A stretch of 64,000 nucleotides of DNA from positions 186,001 through 250,000 of the forward strand of contig JAPPLJ010000050.1 in assembly GCA_028819475.1 (NCBI GenBank), read 5' to 3'. This DNA is from Rhodospirillaceae bacterium. Lineage in GTDB: Bacteria; Pseudomonadota; Alphaproteobacteria; Bin65. Below, piece after piece: positions 1-8,410 of this stretch. Each line of letters opens with the position of its first letter. Position 1 is the stretch's first letter. Position numbers and translations under genes: made by a program. Under the pieces are notes generated by a model. It saw only the letters and a list, made by a program, of their open reading frames with translations, made no database searches and was not told where the DNA came from.

Positions 1-635
1 CCCCGGCGGTCCAGAAAAACCGCGCCCGGCGCAGCGTTCTCCAGCAACGCGGTCGCATCGGCGTAGGCATGGGACTCTGACGTCGCCAGTTCCCGGCGGA
101 CCCGGACCGCCTGGCGGATATGGGGCAGCAGGGCGCGGATCCGCTTCAGCTTGTCCGGCTCCCAGCCAGCCTCGCCGTTCGCCATGGTCCAGAACAGGCA
201 GCCGTCTTCGGGGCGGCCTTCGGATTTCCGGTCCACCACCACCGCCATCTGGTCCCGGCAGTCGTATTTCGGCTGGAACTCGTTGTACATGAGGGACGAC
301 TGTTTCTCGGCCGGCGTGAACAACTCCTCGTTGTGGGTCAGCCGCCAGGCCGGCAGCCTGCCGATCCGCGGCACGTTCTCGCTGAACGGCGCGTAGTTGG
401 CGGCCCAGTCCGCGACGATTTCCTGGTGCGGGTCGCCGTCGATATAGCACGCCGCGAACACCGCCTCCGGGTCGCCGTCGCCGTTTGCTGCCAGGGCCGT
501 GAACTGGCCGCCGTTGAGCGCGCACAGCCGGTCGATCGCCCGGAAGGCGTCGCCCCAGCGCGCGTCGTCGAAAGCGGCGTCCAGAAGCGTTTCGACCGTC
601 CGTTCGAACGGTTCGTCTGTCCGGCCGGCCGTCAC
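1..635 (-). CDS. LuxR-type transcriptional regulator, N-terminal part (cut by window edge)
   Basis: This reading frame leaves the window at its left edge, so only the N-terminal ~211 residues are visible. They resemble the sensor half of a family of LuxR-type regulators: an N-terminal segment beginning with an acidic helix (FERTVETLLDAAFDDARW), then LFWTMANGE, then the helix LLPHIRQAVRVRRELA and the PAS-like start NAAPGAVFLDRRG. The C-terminal helix-turn-helix expected for this family lies outside the window, so DNA binding is inferred. I prefer the GTG at 635, which has GGAG 11 bases upstream. An in-frame ATG at 704 directly follows a stop codon and would add 23 residues with no recognisable content. 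The ligand is unknown. Confidence 0.6.
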   Translation of the reverse strand, partial: MTAGRTDEPFERTVETLLDAAFDDARWGDAFRAIDRLCALNGGQFTALAANGDGDPEAVFAACYIDGDPHQEIVADWAANYAPFSENVPRIGRLPAWRLTHNEELFTPAEKQSSLMYNEFQPKYDCRDQMAVVVDRKSEGRPEDGCLFWTMANGEAGWEPDKLKRIRALLPHIRQAVRVRRELATSESHAYADATALLENAAPGAVFLDRR

Positions 636-704
636 CCCGGCCCCGTCTCCGGGACGAGTCCGTTCCCTGTCGCAGTCGTATGTGGGCCGGCCCTCCCGGC
701 GCAT

Positions 705-898
705 TCAAAGCGCATCACCAATTTGCGACCCCGTTCAGGAGCGGCAGGCGGCCGCCTTGGGGGGAGAACCCCGGCAGCATTGCCGCAAGCATCCGAAGAT
801 AGACGCCCTCATTGACGAGGCGCTTCCCCAGCATTGGGGAGATTCGGAAACGATTCCCGGAAGTTTTCGGGGAAACCGGCGCGCCCGGCTCCGTCGGA
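705..898. other. Intergenic spacer with small hairpin
   Basis: No gene is supported here. The 3' part holds a perfect 6-bp stem (TCCCCA-GCAT-TGGGGA, 825-840). It lies 59 bases past the 3' end of the leftward GNAT gene and may help end its transcript. No T-run follows it. Confidence 0.3.
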
Positions 899-1945
899 TT
901 AATCCAAATCGGCCCGGCTGCCGGCCGGGTACGGAATCAGCCCCGCCGCCCGCGGGTCGGGGATCGTTTGCGTCTCCTGTTTGTAGGGGACGAAGCCGGC
1001 GCGCTGGTAGAGGGGCAGGGCGCGGGGGTGGTCGTGGGTGCAGGTGTTCAGCCAGAGCCGCTCCGGCTCGTGGGACCAGGCGATGTCGATGATCTCGTGC
1101 AGCAGCCAGACGCCGAGGCCCCGGCCGATCGCCTCCGGCACCAGGCCGAAATAGGCCAGCTCGATCTCGCCGTCCCGCCGCCGGTCCAGCTCCGCGAAGC
1201 CGGCCGGCGCGCCGCTCCGGTAGAGCACGTAGAGGTCGACCCGCTCGTCGGAGACGATGGCGTCGAGCGCCGCGTCGTCCAGCTTGCGTCGGGCGTACCA
1301 CAGCCAATCCGCGCCGACCCGGTCGTAGAGATAGCGGTAGAAGGCGACGCCCGGATCGCCCGCGCGCATGAGCGCGACGCCCTTTGGCCGCGCGAAGGAC
1401 GGGCGGGTCGGCCGCGCCGTCATCTCCAGCCAGGTGATGGTGACGTCGAGGGTCGCTTCGGCCGCTTCGGCGCCGGGGCCGCTTTGGGCGGCCGCCTTCT
1501 TCGCCGCCGCGTCATCGTCGAACCATTTCTCGAACGTCGCGACTCCGGATTCGGCGTAGCCGAGGGCGTCGTAGAAGGCGCGGACCGGCGCATTGTCCGT
1601 GCGCACCATAAGTTGGACCTTCGGCGCGCCGGCCCGTTTCAGCCATGTCTCGGCCCGGCGCATCAGGCGGCGGCCGAGGCCGTTGCGCTGCACCTCCGGA
1701 TCGACCGCGAGATAATAGACCCAGCCCCGGTGCCCGTCATGGCCGGCCATGACGCTGCCGACGATGGTATCGCCGAGTTCGGCGACGAAGAGTTCCGCGG
1801 TCGGCGTTTCTCGGCAGCGTTTGAAGTCGCCGGCGGGGTCGTTCCACGGCCGGGTCAGCCCCGCCTTGTCCCACAGGGCGGCGATGGCGTCGAAATCGCG
1901 GTCGGTGCAGGGCCGGATGCGGGCGAGGACGAGCGCGTCGGCCAT
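899..1945 (-). CDS. Tandem GNAT acetyltransferase (two fused GNAT domains)
   Basis: The 348-residue protein holds two GCN5-type N-acetyltransferase domains. The first (about residues 5-150) has the acetyl-CoA loop VQRNGLGRRLM and the YpeA-like segment VQLMVRTDNAPVRAFYDALGY. The second (about 185-340) has EAIGRGLGVWLLHE and ends in ALPLYQRAGFVPY. Each half keeps its own CoA-binding Q/R-x-x-G-x-G loop, so both may be active. The substrate cannot be told from sequence. The ATG at 1945 is chosen because the conserved fold starts right after it (LARIRPCTDRDF), and a further-upstream ATG would add 28 unlike residues. The gene starts 32 bp downstream of the sseA stop on the same strand, so cysK-sseA-GNAT may be one transcript. 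Confidence 0.8.
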   Translation of the reverse strand: MADALVLARIRPCTDRDFDAIAALWDKAGLTRPWNDPAGDFKRCRETPTAELFVAELGDTIVGSVMAGHDGHRGWVYYLAVDPEVQRNGLGRRLMRRAETWLKRAGAPKVQLMVRTDNAPVRAFYDALGYAESGVATFEKWFDDDAAAKKAAAQSGPGAEAAEATLDVTITWLEMTARPTRPSFARPKGVALMRAGDPGVAFYRYLYDRVGADWLWYARRKLDDAALDAIVSDERVDLYVLYRSGAPAGFAELDRRRDGEIELAYFGLVPEAIGRGLGVWLLHEIIDIAWSHEPERLWLNTCTHDHPRALPLYQRAGFVPYKQETQTIPDPRAAGLIPYPAGSRADLD

Positions 1946-1977
1946 CGTCGGCGGATCAAATGCCGATCGGGGGCCGG

Positions 1978-2835
1978 TCAGGGGCCGATGGCGACCGGTG
2001 CGTCCGGCTGGGCCGCCCATTCGCTCCACGATCCGTCATAGACCGCGACGTCCCGGTGGCCGAGCAGATGCAGGCCGAGCGCCAGCGTGCAGGCCGAAAC
2101 GCCCGAACCGCAGGTCGCGACGACCGGCTGCGCGAGATCGATCCCGGCATCATCGAACGCCGCCTTCAGCCCGTCGGCCGGCAACATCGTGCCGCTCTCG
2201 GCGTCCTGCAATTTCTGGAACGGCAGGCTCAGGCTGCCGGGGATATGGCCGGAGGGCAGGCCCGGCCGCGGCTCCTTCGCCTCGCCGGTGTAGCGGTCGT
2301 AGGAGCGGGCGTCGGCGACCTGGCGGCGGCCTTCGGCCACGATCTTGCGCATCCGGGGCAGGTCCCGCGCCATCGTGTGGTCGACGCGCGGCGTGAAATG
2401 CCGTTCCTGGGGCATCGGCGGCAGGGCCTCGGTCGGCCGGCCCTCCTTCAGCCATTTCGGGAAGCCGCCGTCGAGCACGGCGACGTCGCCATGGCCGAAG
2501 CGGCGGAACATCCACCAGACCCGCGGCGCGCTGAAAATCCCGGCGCCGTCGTAAACCACGATCCGGTTGCCGTCGCCGAGGCCCAGCTTGCGCACCCGCG
2601 AGGAGAATTTCTCCGGGCTCGGCAGCGTGTGGGGGTAGGGCGAGTCGGTGTCCGCAATCTCGTCGATATCGAAATAGACCGCGCCGGGAATATGGGCGTT
2701 GGCGTATTCGGCCTTCGCGTCCCGGTTCATCGCCGGCAGGTACCAGGAGGCGTCGACGACGCGTACGTCCGGCGCATCCAGATGCGCGGCGAGCCAGTCC
2801 GTCGAGACGAGGGCGGTGGGATTGGCGTAGGTCAT
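1978..2835 (-). CDS. sseA: 3-mercaptopyruvate sulfurtransferase
   Basis: This two-domain rhodanese (285 residues) moves sulfane sulfur from 3-mercaptopyruvate to thiols or cyanide in the cytoplasm. The N-terminal inactive rhodanese repeat includes DVRVVDASWYLP and HIPGAVYFDID. The C-terminal active repeat includes HIPGSLSLPF and the catalytic loop ATCGSGVSACTLALGL, matching the CGSGVTA-type loop that separates mercaptopyruvate sulfurtransferases from thiosulfate sulfurtransferases. The ATG at 2835 lies 8 bp after the cysK stop, so the two are almost certainly co-transcribed. That fits joint handling of cysteine synthesis and cysteine-derived sulfur. Length is normal for the family. Confidence 0.93.
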   Translation of the reverse strand: MTYANPTALVSTDWLAAHLDAPDVRVVDASWYLPAMNRDAKAEYANAHIPGAVYFDIDEIADTDSPYPHTLPSPEKFSSRVRKLGLGDGNRIVVYDGAGIFSAPRVWWMFRRFGHGDVAVLDGGFPKWLKEGRPTEALPPMPQERHFTPRVDHTMARDLPRMRKIVAEGRRQVADARSYDRYTGEAKEPRPGLPSGHIPGSLSLPFQKLQDAESGTMLPADGLKAAFDDAGIDLAQPVVATCGSGVSACTLALGLHLLGHRDVAVYDGSWSEWAAQPDAPVAIGP

Positions 2836-2843
2836 GCGCGTGT

Positions 2844-3848
2844 CTATCCCTCCAGCCATGCCGGCACGGGCAGGTCCTTTTCGCGCAGGAAGGCCGGGTT
2901 GAACATCTTGCTCTGGTAACGGTTGCCGTAGTCGCACAGCACTGTGACGATGGTGTGGCCCGGCCCCATCTCCTCGGCGAGGCGCACCGCGCCGGCGACG
3001 TTGATGCCGCTGCTGCCGCCAAGGCACAGGCCCTCCTGCTGCAACAGGTCGAAGCAGTAGGGCAGGGCCTCGCGGTCGTCGATCCGGTAGGCGTGGTCGA
3101 TCTCCAGCCCCTCGATATTGGCGGTGATCCGGCCCTGGCCGATGCCCTCGGTGATCGAGTCGCCCTCGGCCTTCAACTCGCCGTGGACGTAATAGTGCCA
3201 CAGGGCCGCGCCCATCGGGTCGGCCAGGCCGATCTGGACGTGCTTCCGGCGCTCGCGCAGCGCCATCGCCACGCCGGCCAGCGTCCCGCCGGAGCCGATG
3301 GCGCAGATGAAGCCGTCGACCGTGCCATCGGTCTGGTCCCAGATTTCCGGTCCGGTCGTCCGGTAGTGGCCGTCGCGGTTGGCGACATTGTCGAACTGGT
3401 TGGCCCAGATCGCGCCGTTCGGCTCTGTCTCCGCGAGCTTCTCCGCCATCCGGCCCGACACCTTCACATAATTGTTCGGATCCCGGTAGGGCGCCGGCGG
3501 CACCTCGACCAGTTCCGCGCCGCACAGGCGCAGCATGTCCTTCTTCTCCTGGGACTGGTTGTCCGGAATGACGATGACCGTCCGGTAGCCCCGCGCGTTG
3601 CCGACCAGGGCGAGGCCGATGCCGGTATTGCCGGCCGTGCCCTCGACGATCGTGCCGCCGGGCCTGAGCGCCCCGGAGCGCTCGGCGTCCTCGATGATGG
3701 CGAGGGCGGCGCGGTCCTTGACGGACTGGCCGGGATTGAGGAACTCGGCCTTGCCAAGGATGGTACAGCCGGTCGCTTCCGACGGCCCCTTCAGTCTGAT
3801 GAGCGGCGTGTTGCCGATGGTGCCGACAAAGCCGTCGTTGATGGTCAT
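2844..3848 (-). CDS. cysK: Cysteine synthase A (O-acetylserine sulfhydrylase)
   Basis: This fold-type II PLP enzyme (334 residues) makes cysteine from O-acetylserine and sulfide. The PLP lysine sits in NPGQSVKDRA, the phosphate/carboxylate loop in VEGTAGNTGIGLAL, and the PLP-phosphate glycine loop in CAIGSGGTLAGV. The C-terminus (NRYQSKMFNP) is like that of other alphaproteobacterial CysK proteins. I start at the ATG at 3848 (MTINDGFVGTIGNTPLIRL), which has a GGGAG box upstream; a start 39 bases earlier would add non-conserved residues. It is the first gene of a cysK-sseA pair. The variant NPGQS in place of NPGGS is a known subgroup feature. Cystathionine beta-synthase is less likely because no C-terminal domain is present. 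Confidence 0.93.
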   Translation of the reverse strand: MTINDGFVGTIGNTPLIRLKGPSEATGCTILGKAEFLNPGQSVKDRAALAIIEDAERSGALRPGGTIVEGTAGNTGIGLALVGNARGYRTVIVIPDNQSQEKKDMLRLCGAELVEVPPAPYRDPNNYVKVSGRMAEKLAETEPNGAIWANQFDNVANRDGHYRTTGPEIWDQTDGTVDGFICAIGSGGTLAGVAMALRERRKHVQIGLADPMGAALWHYYVHGELKAEGDSITEGIGQGRITANIEGLEIDHAYRIDDREALPYCFDLLQQEGLCLGGSSGINVAGAVRLAEEMGPGHTIVTVLCDYGNRYQSKMFNPAFLREKDLPVPAWLEG

Positions 3849-4006
3849 TGCGCGGGCACACTCCCGAAGGTCCGAAGAATGCGGCACCCTAGCCCGGATT
3901 TCTCGCGCCTGTCACGGGCGCCGTCGCGAAAGGCATTCGATTTGCCGGCAGTTTTGCACGCCAGCGCGGCACCCTCGACGGAACGCAACGGCACTCGGCC
4001 TATTTT

Positions 4007-4035
4007 GTAGGGGAGGGTTTCAAACCCTCCCCTAC
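4007..4035. repeat. 29-bp palindromic intergenic repeat, copy 1
   Basis: Perfect palindrome with the arm GTAGGGGAGGGTTT around a central C/G. It lies 53 bp past the 3' end of the leftward nudF gene and upstream of cysK. It is one of nine copies in the window (4007, 25750, 35078, 36148, 42904, 47542, 48853, 55143, 58839), each next to the 3' end of at least one gene. A transcript hairpin with a short U-rich centre could stop transcription or protect mRNA 3' ends. That role is inferred. Confidence 0.85.
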
Positions 4036-4087
4036 GGCCGCCGGAACGGAGAGGCCACGGGCGCGAGGGCACTGCGCCCGGATCGCG

Positions 4088-4720
4088 CTAGCGGTCCAGC
4101 CACGCCGCGCGCAGGCGCGCGCGGTTCAGGCACAGCCATTGCAGGGCGACGACGGTGATGGCGTTGCGGATCGCGCGGCCGTCCAGCGCTGCGCGAATCT
4201 CGTCCATGCTGCACGGAAAGGCGCGGATGTCCTCGTCCTCGCCGGCAAGGCCGAAGATGCCGCCCGCGCCGGCGAGGTCGCAGCGGCCGCAGAACAGGGC
4301 GATCCGCTCGGTGCACGCGCCGGGGGTCGTGTAGATGTCGGCGATCGGTTCGAGTGCGCCGATTTCGATCCCGGCTTCCTCAGTCGCCTCGCGCCGCACC
4401 ACGTCTTCCGCGCTCTCGCCCGCCTTGTCGATCATGCCGGCGACGATCTCGATCTGCCACGGATCGGGGTCGCCGGCGGCGAGCGGGCCGGGCCGGAACT
4501 GCTCGATCAGGAGAACCTCGTCGCGCGCGGGATCGTAGGGCAGCACGCCCGCCGCATGGCCGCGCTCGAACATCTCGCGCTCCAGCGCCGGGCTCATCGA
4601 GCCGTCGTGGCGGGTATGGCGCAGGGTCAGCAGGTCGAGGCGGAAATAGCCGTGCCAGCCGGTTTCCCGCGCCAGCAGCTCGGCTTTCCGGCCGGGCCGG
4701 ATGTGTCGTCCTGACAGCAA
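4088..4720 (-). CDS. nudF: ADP-ribose pyrophosphatase, Nudix family
   Basis: The enzyme hydrolyses ADP-ribose and related nucleoside diphosphate sugars to AMP and a sugar phosphate. The Nudix box is clear: AGMIDKAGESAEDVVRREAT followed by EEAGIEIG, with the one-residue-longer loop (GMIDKAGE) also seen in relatives. The preceding segment (FRLDLLTLRHTRHDGS) and the later YTTPGACTERIALFCG are typical of the NudF/TrgB branch. No ATG precedes the conserved N-terminus. The only usable start is the TTG at 4720 (about 210 residues, normal length), because the first in-frame ATG near 4600 would remove conserved sequence. The gene is divergent from the hydrolase-OsmC fusion across 93 bp. Confidence 0.85.
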   Translation of the reverse strand: MLSGRHIRPGRKAELLARETGWHGYFRLDLLTLRHTRHDGSMSPALEREMFERGHAAGVLPYDPARDEVLLIEQFRPGPLAAGDPDPWQIEIVAGMIDKAGESAEDVVRREATEEAGIEIGALEPIADIYTTPGACTERIALFCGRCDLAGAGGIFGLAGEDEDIRAFPCSMDEIRAALDGRAIRNAITVVALQWLCLNRARLRAAWLDR

Positions 4721-4813
4721 TGTGAAACCCTGCTTGGGAAAAATCTGCGGCGATCGCCGGGCGGGCAACCATATGCCGTCTATCGGCAGCGGCAAGGCGC
4801 AAGGTGTCAGACC

Positions 4814-6082
4814 ATGACGGACGAAACCGGGGCAGGCAGGACCGGTGCAGGCAGGACCGAACGGATCGAGTTCGAAGGCTCGCAGAACGCCAGGCTGGCG
4901 GCGCGGCTCGACCTGCCGGAGGGCGAACCGCGGGCCCATGCGCTGTTCGCGCACTGCTTCACCTGTTCGAAGGATGTCTTCGCGGCCGCGCGGATCAGCG
5001 CCGGCCTCGCCGAACGCGGGTTCGCCGTCCTCCGGTTCGATTTCACCGGCCTCGGCGCGAGCGGCGGCGATTTCGCCAACACCAACTTCTCGTCCAACGT
5101 GCAGGACCTGGTCCGTGCGGCGGACTGGCTGCGCGCCAACCGGCGGGCGCCGGACCTGCTGGTCGGCCATTCCCTCGGCGGGGCGGCGGTGCTGGCGGCG
5201 GCGGGGGACATCCCCGAAGCCCGGGCGGTCGCCACGGTCGGCGCGCCCGCCGACCCGGCCCATGTCGCGCACAATTTCCGGGCGGACATCGAGAGGATCG
5301 AGGCGGACGGGGAGGCCGAGGTCCGGCTGGCCGGCCGCACCTTCACGATCCGCCGGCAGTTTCTGGAGGATATCGCGGGCCAGCGGCTGGCGGAGCGCAT
5401 CGCTGCCCTGAAGAAGGCGCTGATCGTGTTCCACGCGCCGCTCGATGCAACCGTCGGCATCGGGAATGCCGGCGCGATCTTCCAGGCCGCGAAGCATCCC
5501 AAGAGCTTCGTATCGCTCGACGACGCCGACCATCTGCTGACCCGGCGCGCCGACGCGGCCTATGTCGCTGACGTGCTGGCGTCCTGGGCGGCCCGCTACC
5601 TGCCGAGGCCAGAGGCGGCGGAACGGCGGCGCCTGCGGCCCGAACCGGGCGAACTGATCGTCTACGAGGCGGGGACCGGCAAGTTCGCCCAGATCGTCGA
5701 TAACGGCGCGCACCGCCTGCTGGCGGACGAGCCGGAGTCCTTCGGCGGCACCGATACCGGGCCGACGCCCTACGGCTATCTCGCCGCCGCGCTCGGCGCC
5801 TGCACGACCATGACGCTCCGGATGTACGCCGACCGCAAGGGCTGGCCGGTCGAGCGGATCGCGACCCGCGTCCGCCACGACAAGATCCACGCCAAAGACT
5901 GCGCGGACTGCGAGACCCGGACCGGCAAGATCGACCGGCTCGGCCGCTCCATCGAGGTCCGGGGCGATATCGACGAAGAACAGCGCGCCCGCCTGGGCGA
6001 AATCGCCGACAAGTGCCCGGTCCACCAGACCCTCGAGCGCAGGAACCTGATCGAGACGGAAATCCGGCAGATGACGGAGTAG
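4814..6082 (+). CDS. Alpha/beta-hydrolase fused to OsmC-like peroxide-reductase domain
   Basis: A 422-residue two-domain protein. Residues ~15-265 form an alpha/beta hydrolase with the nucleophile elbow VGHSLGGAAVL and a late His in DADHLL. Residues ~290-420 form an OsmC/Ohr-like domain with the two redox cysteines in GACTTMTLRMYADRKG and DKCPVHQTLERR. Fusions of this kind are known in proteobacteria; the hydrolase may release a substrate whose peroxide or thiol-reactive product the OsmC part reduces. That coupling is inferred and no substrate is known. The gene diverges from nudF and is convergent with the acyl-CoA-dehydrogenase-fold gene, with a hairpin element between them. Confidence 0.88.
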   Translation: MTDETGAGRTGAGRTERIEFEGSQNARLAARLDLPEGEPRAHALFAHCFTCSKDVFAAARISAGLAERGFAVLRFDFTGLGASGGDFANTNFSSNVQDLVRAADWLRANRRAPDLLVGHSLGGAAVLAAAGDIPEARAVATVGAPADPAHVAHNFRADIERIEADGEAEVRLAGRTFTIRRQFLEDIAGQRLAERIAALKKALIVFHAPLDATVGIGNAGAIFQAAKHPKSFVSLDDADHLLTRRADAAYVADVLASWAARYLPRPEAAERRRLRPEPGELIVYEAGTGKFAQIVDNGAHRLLADEPESFGGTDTGPTPYGYLAAALGACTTMTLRMYADRKGWPVERIATRVRHDKIHAKDCADCETRTGKIDRLGRSIEVRGDIDEEQRARLGEIADKCPVHQTLERRNLIETEIRQMTE

Positions 6083-6159
6083 GGGCAGGGCGCAAAAATC
6101 GGTTGGCGGACGCGAGTGACGACCGCACATCGAGAACGCTCACGAATTCTCAATCTTGC

Positions 6160-6242
6160 CGCCCCGGATTTAATCCGGGGCCCAGGGCCGTAGGGTAGGG
6201 CCGTGCCGGGCGACTCTGGGCCCCGGATCAAGTCCGGGGCGA
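6160..6242. repeat. Long inverted-repeat intergenic element
   Basis: Two ~25-bp arms (GCCCCGGATTTAATCCGGGG... and its near-reverse complement ...CCCCGGATCAAGTCCGGGGC) match at about 23 of 25 positions around a ~32-bp centre. Each arm is itself palindromic. It sits between two converging genes and could act as a bidirectional transcription stop. It is a member of the dispersed GC-rich repeats also seen near 33.1 kb. Confidence 0.7.
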
Positions 6243-6297
6243 CAGCGAGGTGTAGAGAATCATATCGGCCAGCGGGACGGGGGCACGGCGCAATGAA

Positions 6298-7527
6298 CTA
6301 CTCCGCGGCTTCCCTCGCTTCCGCTTCGGCGAGCCTCAGATACCCGTCGCGGGTCTGGGGCAGCTTGCGGCCGAGGATGCGCGAGGCGACCAGCGTGCGC
6401 AGGATCTGCGCCGTGCCGCCGGCGATGGCGAACATGCGCGCGTCGCGGACGTAGCGCTCCATCGGATTGTTGCGCGAATAGCCGGCCGCGCCCCACAGCT
6501 GCAGGGCGTTGTTGGTGACCTCGATCGCCAGGTCGGCGGCCATGACCTTGGACTGGGCCGCGGCCGTCGGGTCCGGGAAGCCGGTGCCGCTGGTCTCCGC
6601 GCTGGCGGCGGCGCGCCACAGCATGAGCCGGGCGGCGTCGAGCCGGATGCTCATGTCGGCGAGCATCCATTGCAGGCCCTGGAACTCGGCGATCGGCCGG
6701 CCGAACTGTTCGCGGCGCTGGACGTAGTCGAGCCCCCGGTTATAGGCGCCGGCCGCGAGGCCGAGCGCGACCGTCCCGGCGCCGACCCGCTGGCTGTTGT
6801 AGGCGTTCATCAGGTCGGCGAAGCCCTTGCGCAGGCCGCGCGGCGGGATCACCATCCTGTCCGGCGCGATCTCCATGTCCTCGAAATGGACCTCGGTCTC
6901 GGGAATGCCGCGCAGGCCCATCGCCGGTTCGCGCCGGCCGGTGCGCAGGCCCGGCGTCTCGTCGCGGATCGCGATGAAGCCGCCGATGCCCTGGTCCTCG
7001 CCTTCGGCGTCGAACACCCGGGCGAAGATCAGGTGCAGGCGCGAGACGCCGCCGCCGGTGATCCAGTGCTTCATGCCGTTGACGACATAGCGGTTGCCCC
7101 TGAGCTCCGCCCGCGTCGTCATGTCGGTCGCCGCGCTGCCGGCCTCCGGTTCGGTGATGCAGATCGCCGGCTTGTCGCCGTCCAGCACCAGGCCGGCGGC
7201 CAGCTTCTTCTGGTCCTCGCTGCCATAGGCCATGATCGCGCCGATCGCGCCCATGTTGGCCTCGACGGCGATCCGGCCCGACGGGCCGCAGACCTTCGCC
7301 ATCTCCTCGATGACGAGCACGGTATCGAGGTAGCTGCGCCCGCCGCCGCCATAGGCCTCGGGGATCGTCATGCCGAAAAAGCCGGCCTCGGTCATGTCGC
7401 GGACGTTGTTCCACGGATAGGCTTCGGTCCGGTCGATCTCCGCAGCGCGGCCGGCGAAGACGCCTTCGGCGAGTTCGCGGGCCTTTGCCTGGAGCGCGAG
7501 CTGGTCGCGGGAGAGCGAGAAATCCAT
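6298..7527 (-). CDS. Acyl-CoA-dehydrogenase-fold flavoprotein, probable 3-sulfinopropanoyl-CoA desulfinase
   Basis: A 409-residue protein of the acyl-CoA dehydrogenase fold (ITEPEAGSAATDM, YVVNGMKHWITGGG, REQFGRPIAEFQGLQWMLAD). Both usual positions of the catalytic carboxylate are lost. The helix site reads NSQRV, with Gln at residue 246 of this start. The C-terminal site reads IAGGT, where dehydrogenases have a Glu (IYEGT). An Arg at residue 85 (GPSGRIAVEAN) lies at the place of the Arg that handles the sulfinate in 3-sulfinopropanoyl-CoA desulfinase. As I recall, that enzyme from Advenella has exactly Arg84, Gln246 and a Gly near 366 and no dehydrogenase activity. It would release sulfite from 3SP-CoA, giving propanoyl-CoA. 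Function is inferred from these residues. pncA lies 8 bp upstream on the same strand. Confidence 0.75.
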   Translation of the reverse strand: MDFSLSRDQLALQAKARELAEGVFAGRAAEIDRTEAYPWNNVRDMTEAGFFGMTIPEAYGGGGRSYLDTVLVIEEMAKVCGPSGRIAVEANMGAIGAIMAYGSEDQKKLAAGLVLDGDKPAICITEPEAGSAATDMTTRAELRGNRYVVNGMKHWITGGGVSRLHLIFARVFDAEGEDQGIGGFIAIRDETPGLRTGRREPAMGLRGIPETEVHFEDMEIAPDRMVIPPRGLRKGFADLMNAYNSQRVGAGTVALGLAAGAYNRGLDYVQRREQFGRPIAEFQGLQWMLADMSIRLDAARLMLWRAAASAETSGTGFPDPTAAAQSKVMAADLAIEVTNNALQLWGAAGYSRNNPMERYVRDARMFAIAGGTAQILRTLVASRILGRKLPQTRDGYLRLAEAEAREAAE

Positions 7528-7535
7528 GTCGGGGC

Positions 7536-8174
7536 CTACCGGATCGCGGCGCTGGGCAGCAGGGCGACGCCCTGCATGGCCATCTGTTTCACGGCGGCGT
7601 CGAGCGAACCGTCACGGTCGATGGCGGCGCAGGCGTCCTCGACGACGACGGTATCGAAGCCCTGGGCTTGGCTGTCGAGCGCCGAGTAGGCGACGCAGAC
7701 GTCCGTCGCGATGCCGGCGAAGAACAGCCGGCTCAGGCCGCGCTCGCGCAGATAGCCGGTCAGGCCCGTCGGTGTCTTCCTGTCATTCTCGAAGAACGCC
7801 GAATAACTGTCTATTTCGCTTCGGAAACCCTTGCGGATGATCAACTCGGCCCGCGCGACGTCCAGATGGCCGTGAAACTCGGCGCCGCGGGTGCCCTGGA
7901 CGCAGTGGTCGGGCCACAGGGTCTGGGCGCCGTAGGGCATCTCCACCGTGTCGAAGGGCGCGCCGCCGCGATGGTTGCTGGCGAAGCTCTTGTGGTCGCG
8001 CGGATGCCAGTCCTGGGTCAGCAGGACATGGGCGAAGCGGGCGGACAGGGCGTTGATGACGGGCACGATCGCATCGCCCCGGTCGACCGCGAGCGCGCCG
8101 CCCGGGCAGAAATCCTTCTGCACGTCGACGACGATCAGGGCATCGCTGTGCCGGTCGATCACCGGATCGCTCAT
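7536..8174 (-). CDS. pncA: Nicotinamidase
   Basis: This isochorismatase-fold amidohydrolase (212 residues) converts nicotinamide to nicotinate for NAD salvage. The catalytic triad is visible: Asp in LIVVDVQKDF, Lys in LIIRKGF and Cys in GIATDVCVAYSAL. The metal-binding Asp-His-His cluster is in TQDWHPRDHKSF. The ATG at 8174 (MSDPVIDRHSDAL) fits the family start; residues upstream of it are not conserved. It ends 8 bp before the downstream acyl-CoA-dehydrogenase-fold gene, suggesting co-transcription, although the two functions have no obvious link. Its 5' side faces the low-GC insertion. Confidence 0.93.
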   Translation of the reverse strand: MSDPVIDRHSDALIVVDVQKDFCPGGALAVDRGDAIVPVINALSARFAHVLLTQDWHPRDHKSFASNHRGGAPFDTVEMPYGAQTLWPDHCVQGTRGAEFHGHLDVARAELIIRKGFRSEIDSYSAFFENDRKTPTGLTGYLRERGLSRLFFAGIATDVCVAYSALDSQAQGFDTVVVEDACAAIDRDGSLDAAVKQMAMQGVALLPSAAIR

Positions 8175-8308
8175 GGCCGGCTCTCTGCTCCAGATGGGTC
8201 GGCGAAACGATCTGCATTGTCCGCCCGATGGCCGCACTGTTCAAGGCCAAGCGAGGGCGCATTGCAGCAGGGGCTTCCCCGGCGGGCCGCATCCGCTATG
8301 TTCGCGCA

Positions 8309-8410
8309 ATGAGCGAAGCAGGCAATCCAGTGACTTCCATCAGCGACGGCACTGAAAAGGTTGGAGCCATCATCGCCCGATGGGAAAACCCGGCGGCTCG
8401 AAACGAGTGA
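8309..8410 (+). CDS. Possible small ORF, fragment at the left edge of the low-GC insertion
   Basis: A 33-residue reading frame (starts MSEAGNPVTSISDGTEKV) overlaps the next small frame. A -10-like TATGTT lies 7 bases upstream of the ATG, so any transcript would be nearly leaderless. The frame could be continued by the 43-residue frame in another register if a one-base shift occurred, which hints at the remains of one gene. I recognise no family, and it may not be translated. Confidence 0.2.
   Translation: MSEAGNPVTSISDGTEKVGAIIARWENPAARNE

Noticed and set aside
6298-7527. Plain acyl-CoA dehydrogenase annotation
   Set aside because: Neither usual catalytic Glu position is occupied by an acidic residue, and the Arg/Gln/Gly pattern fits the desulfinase better.
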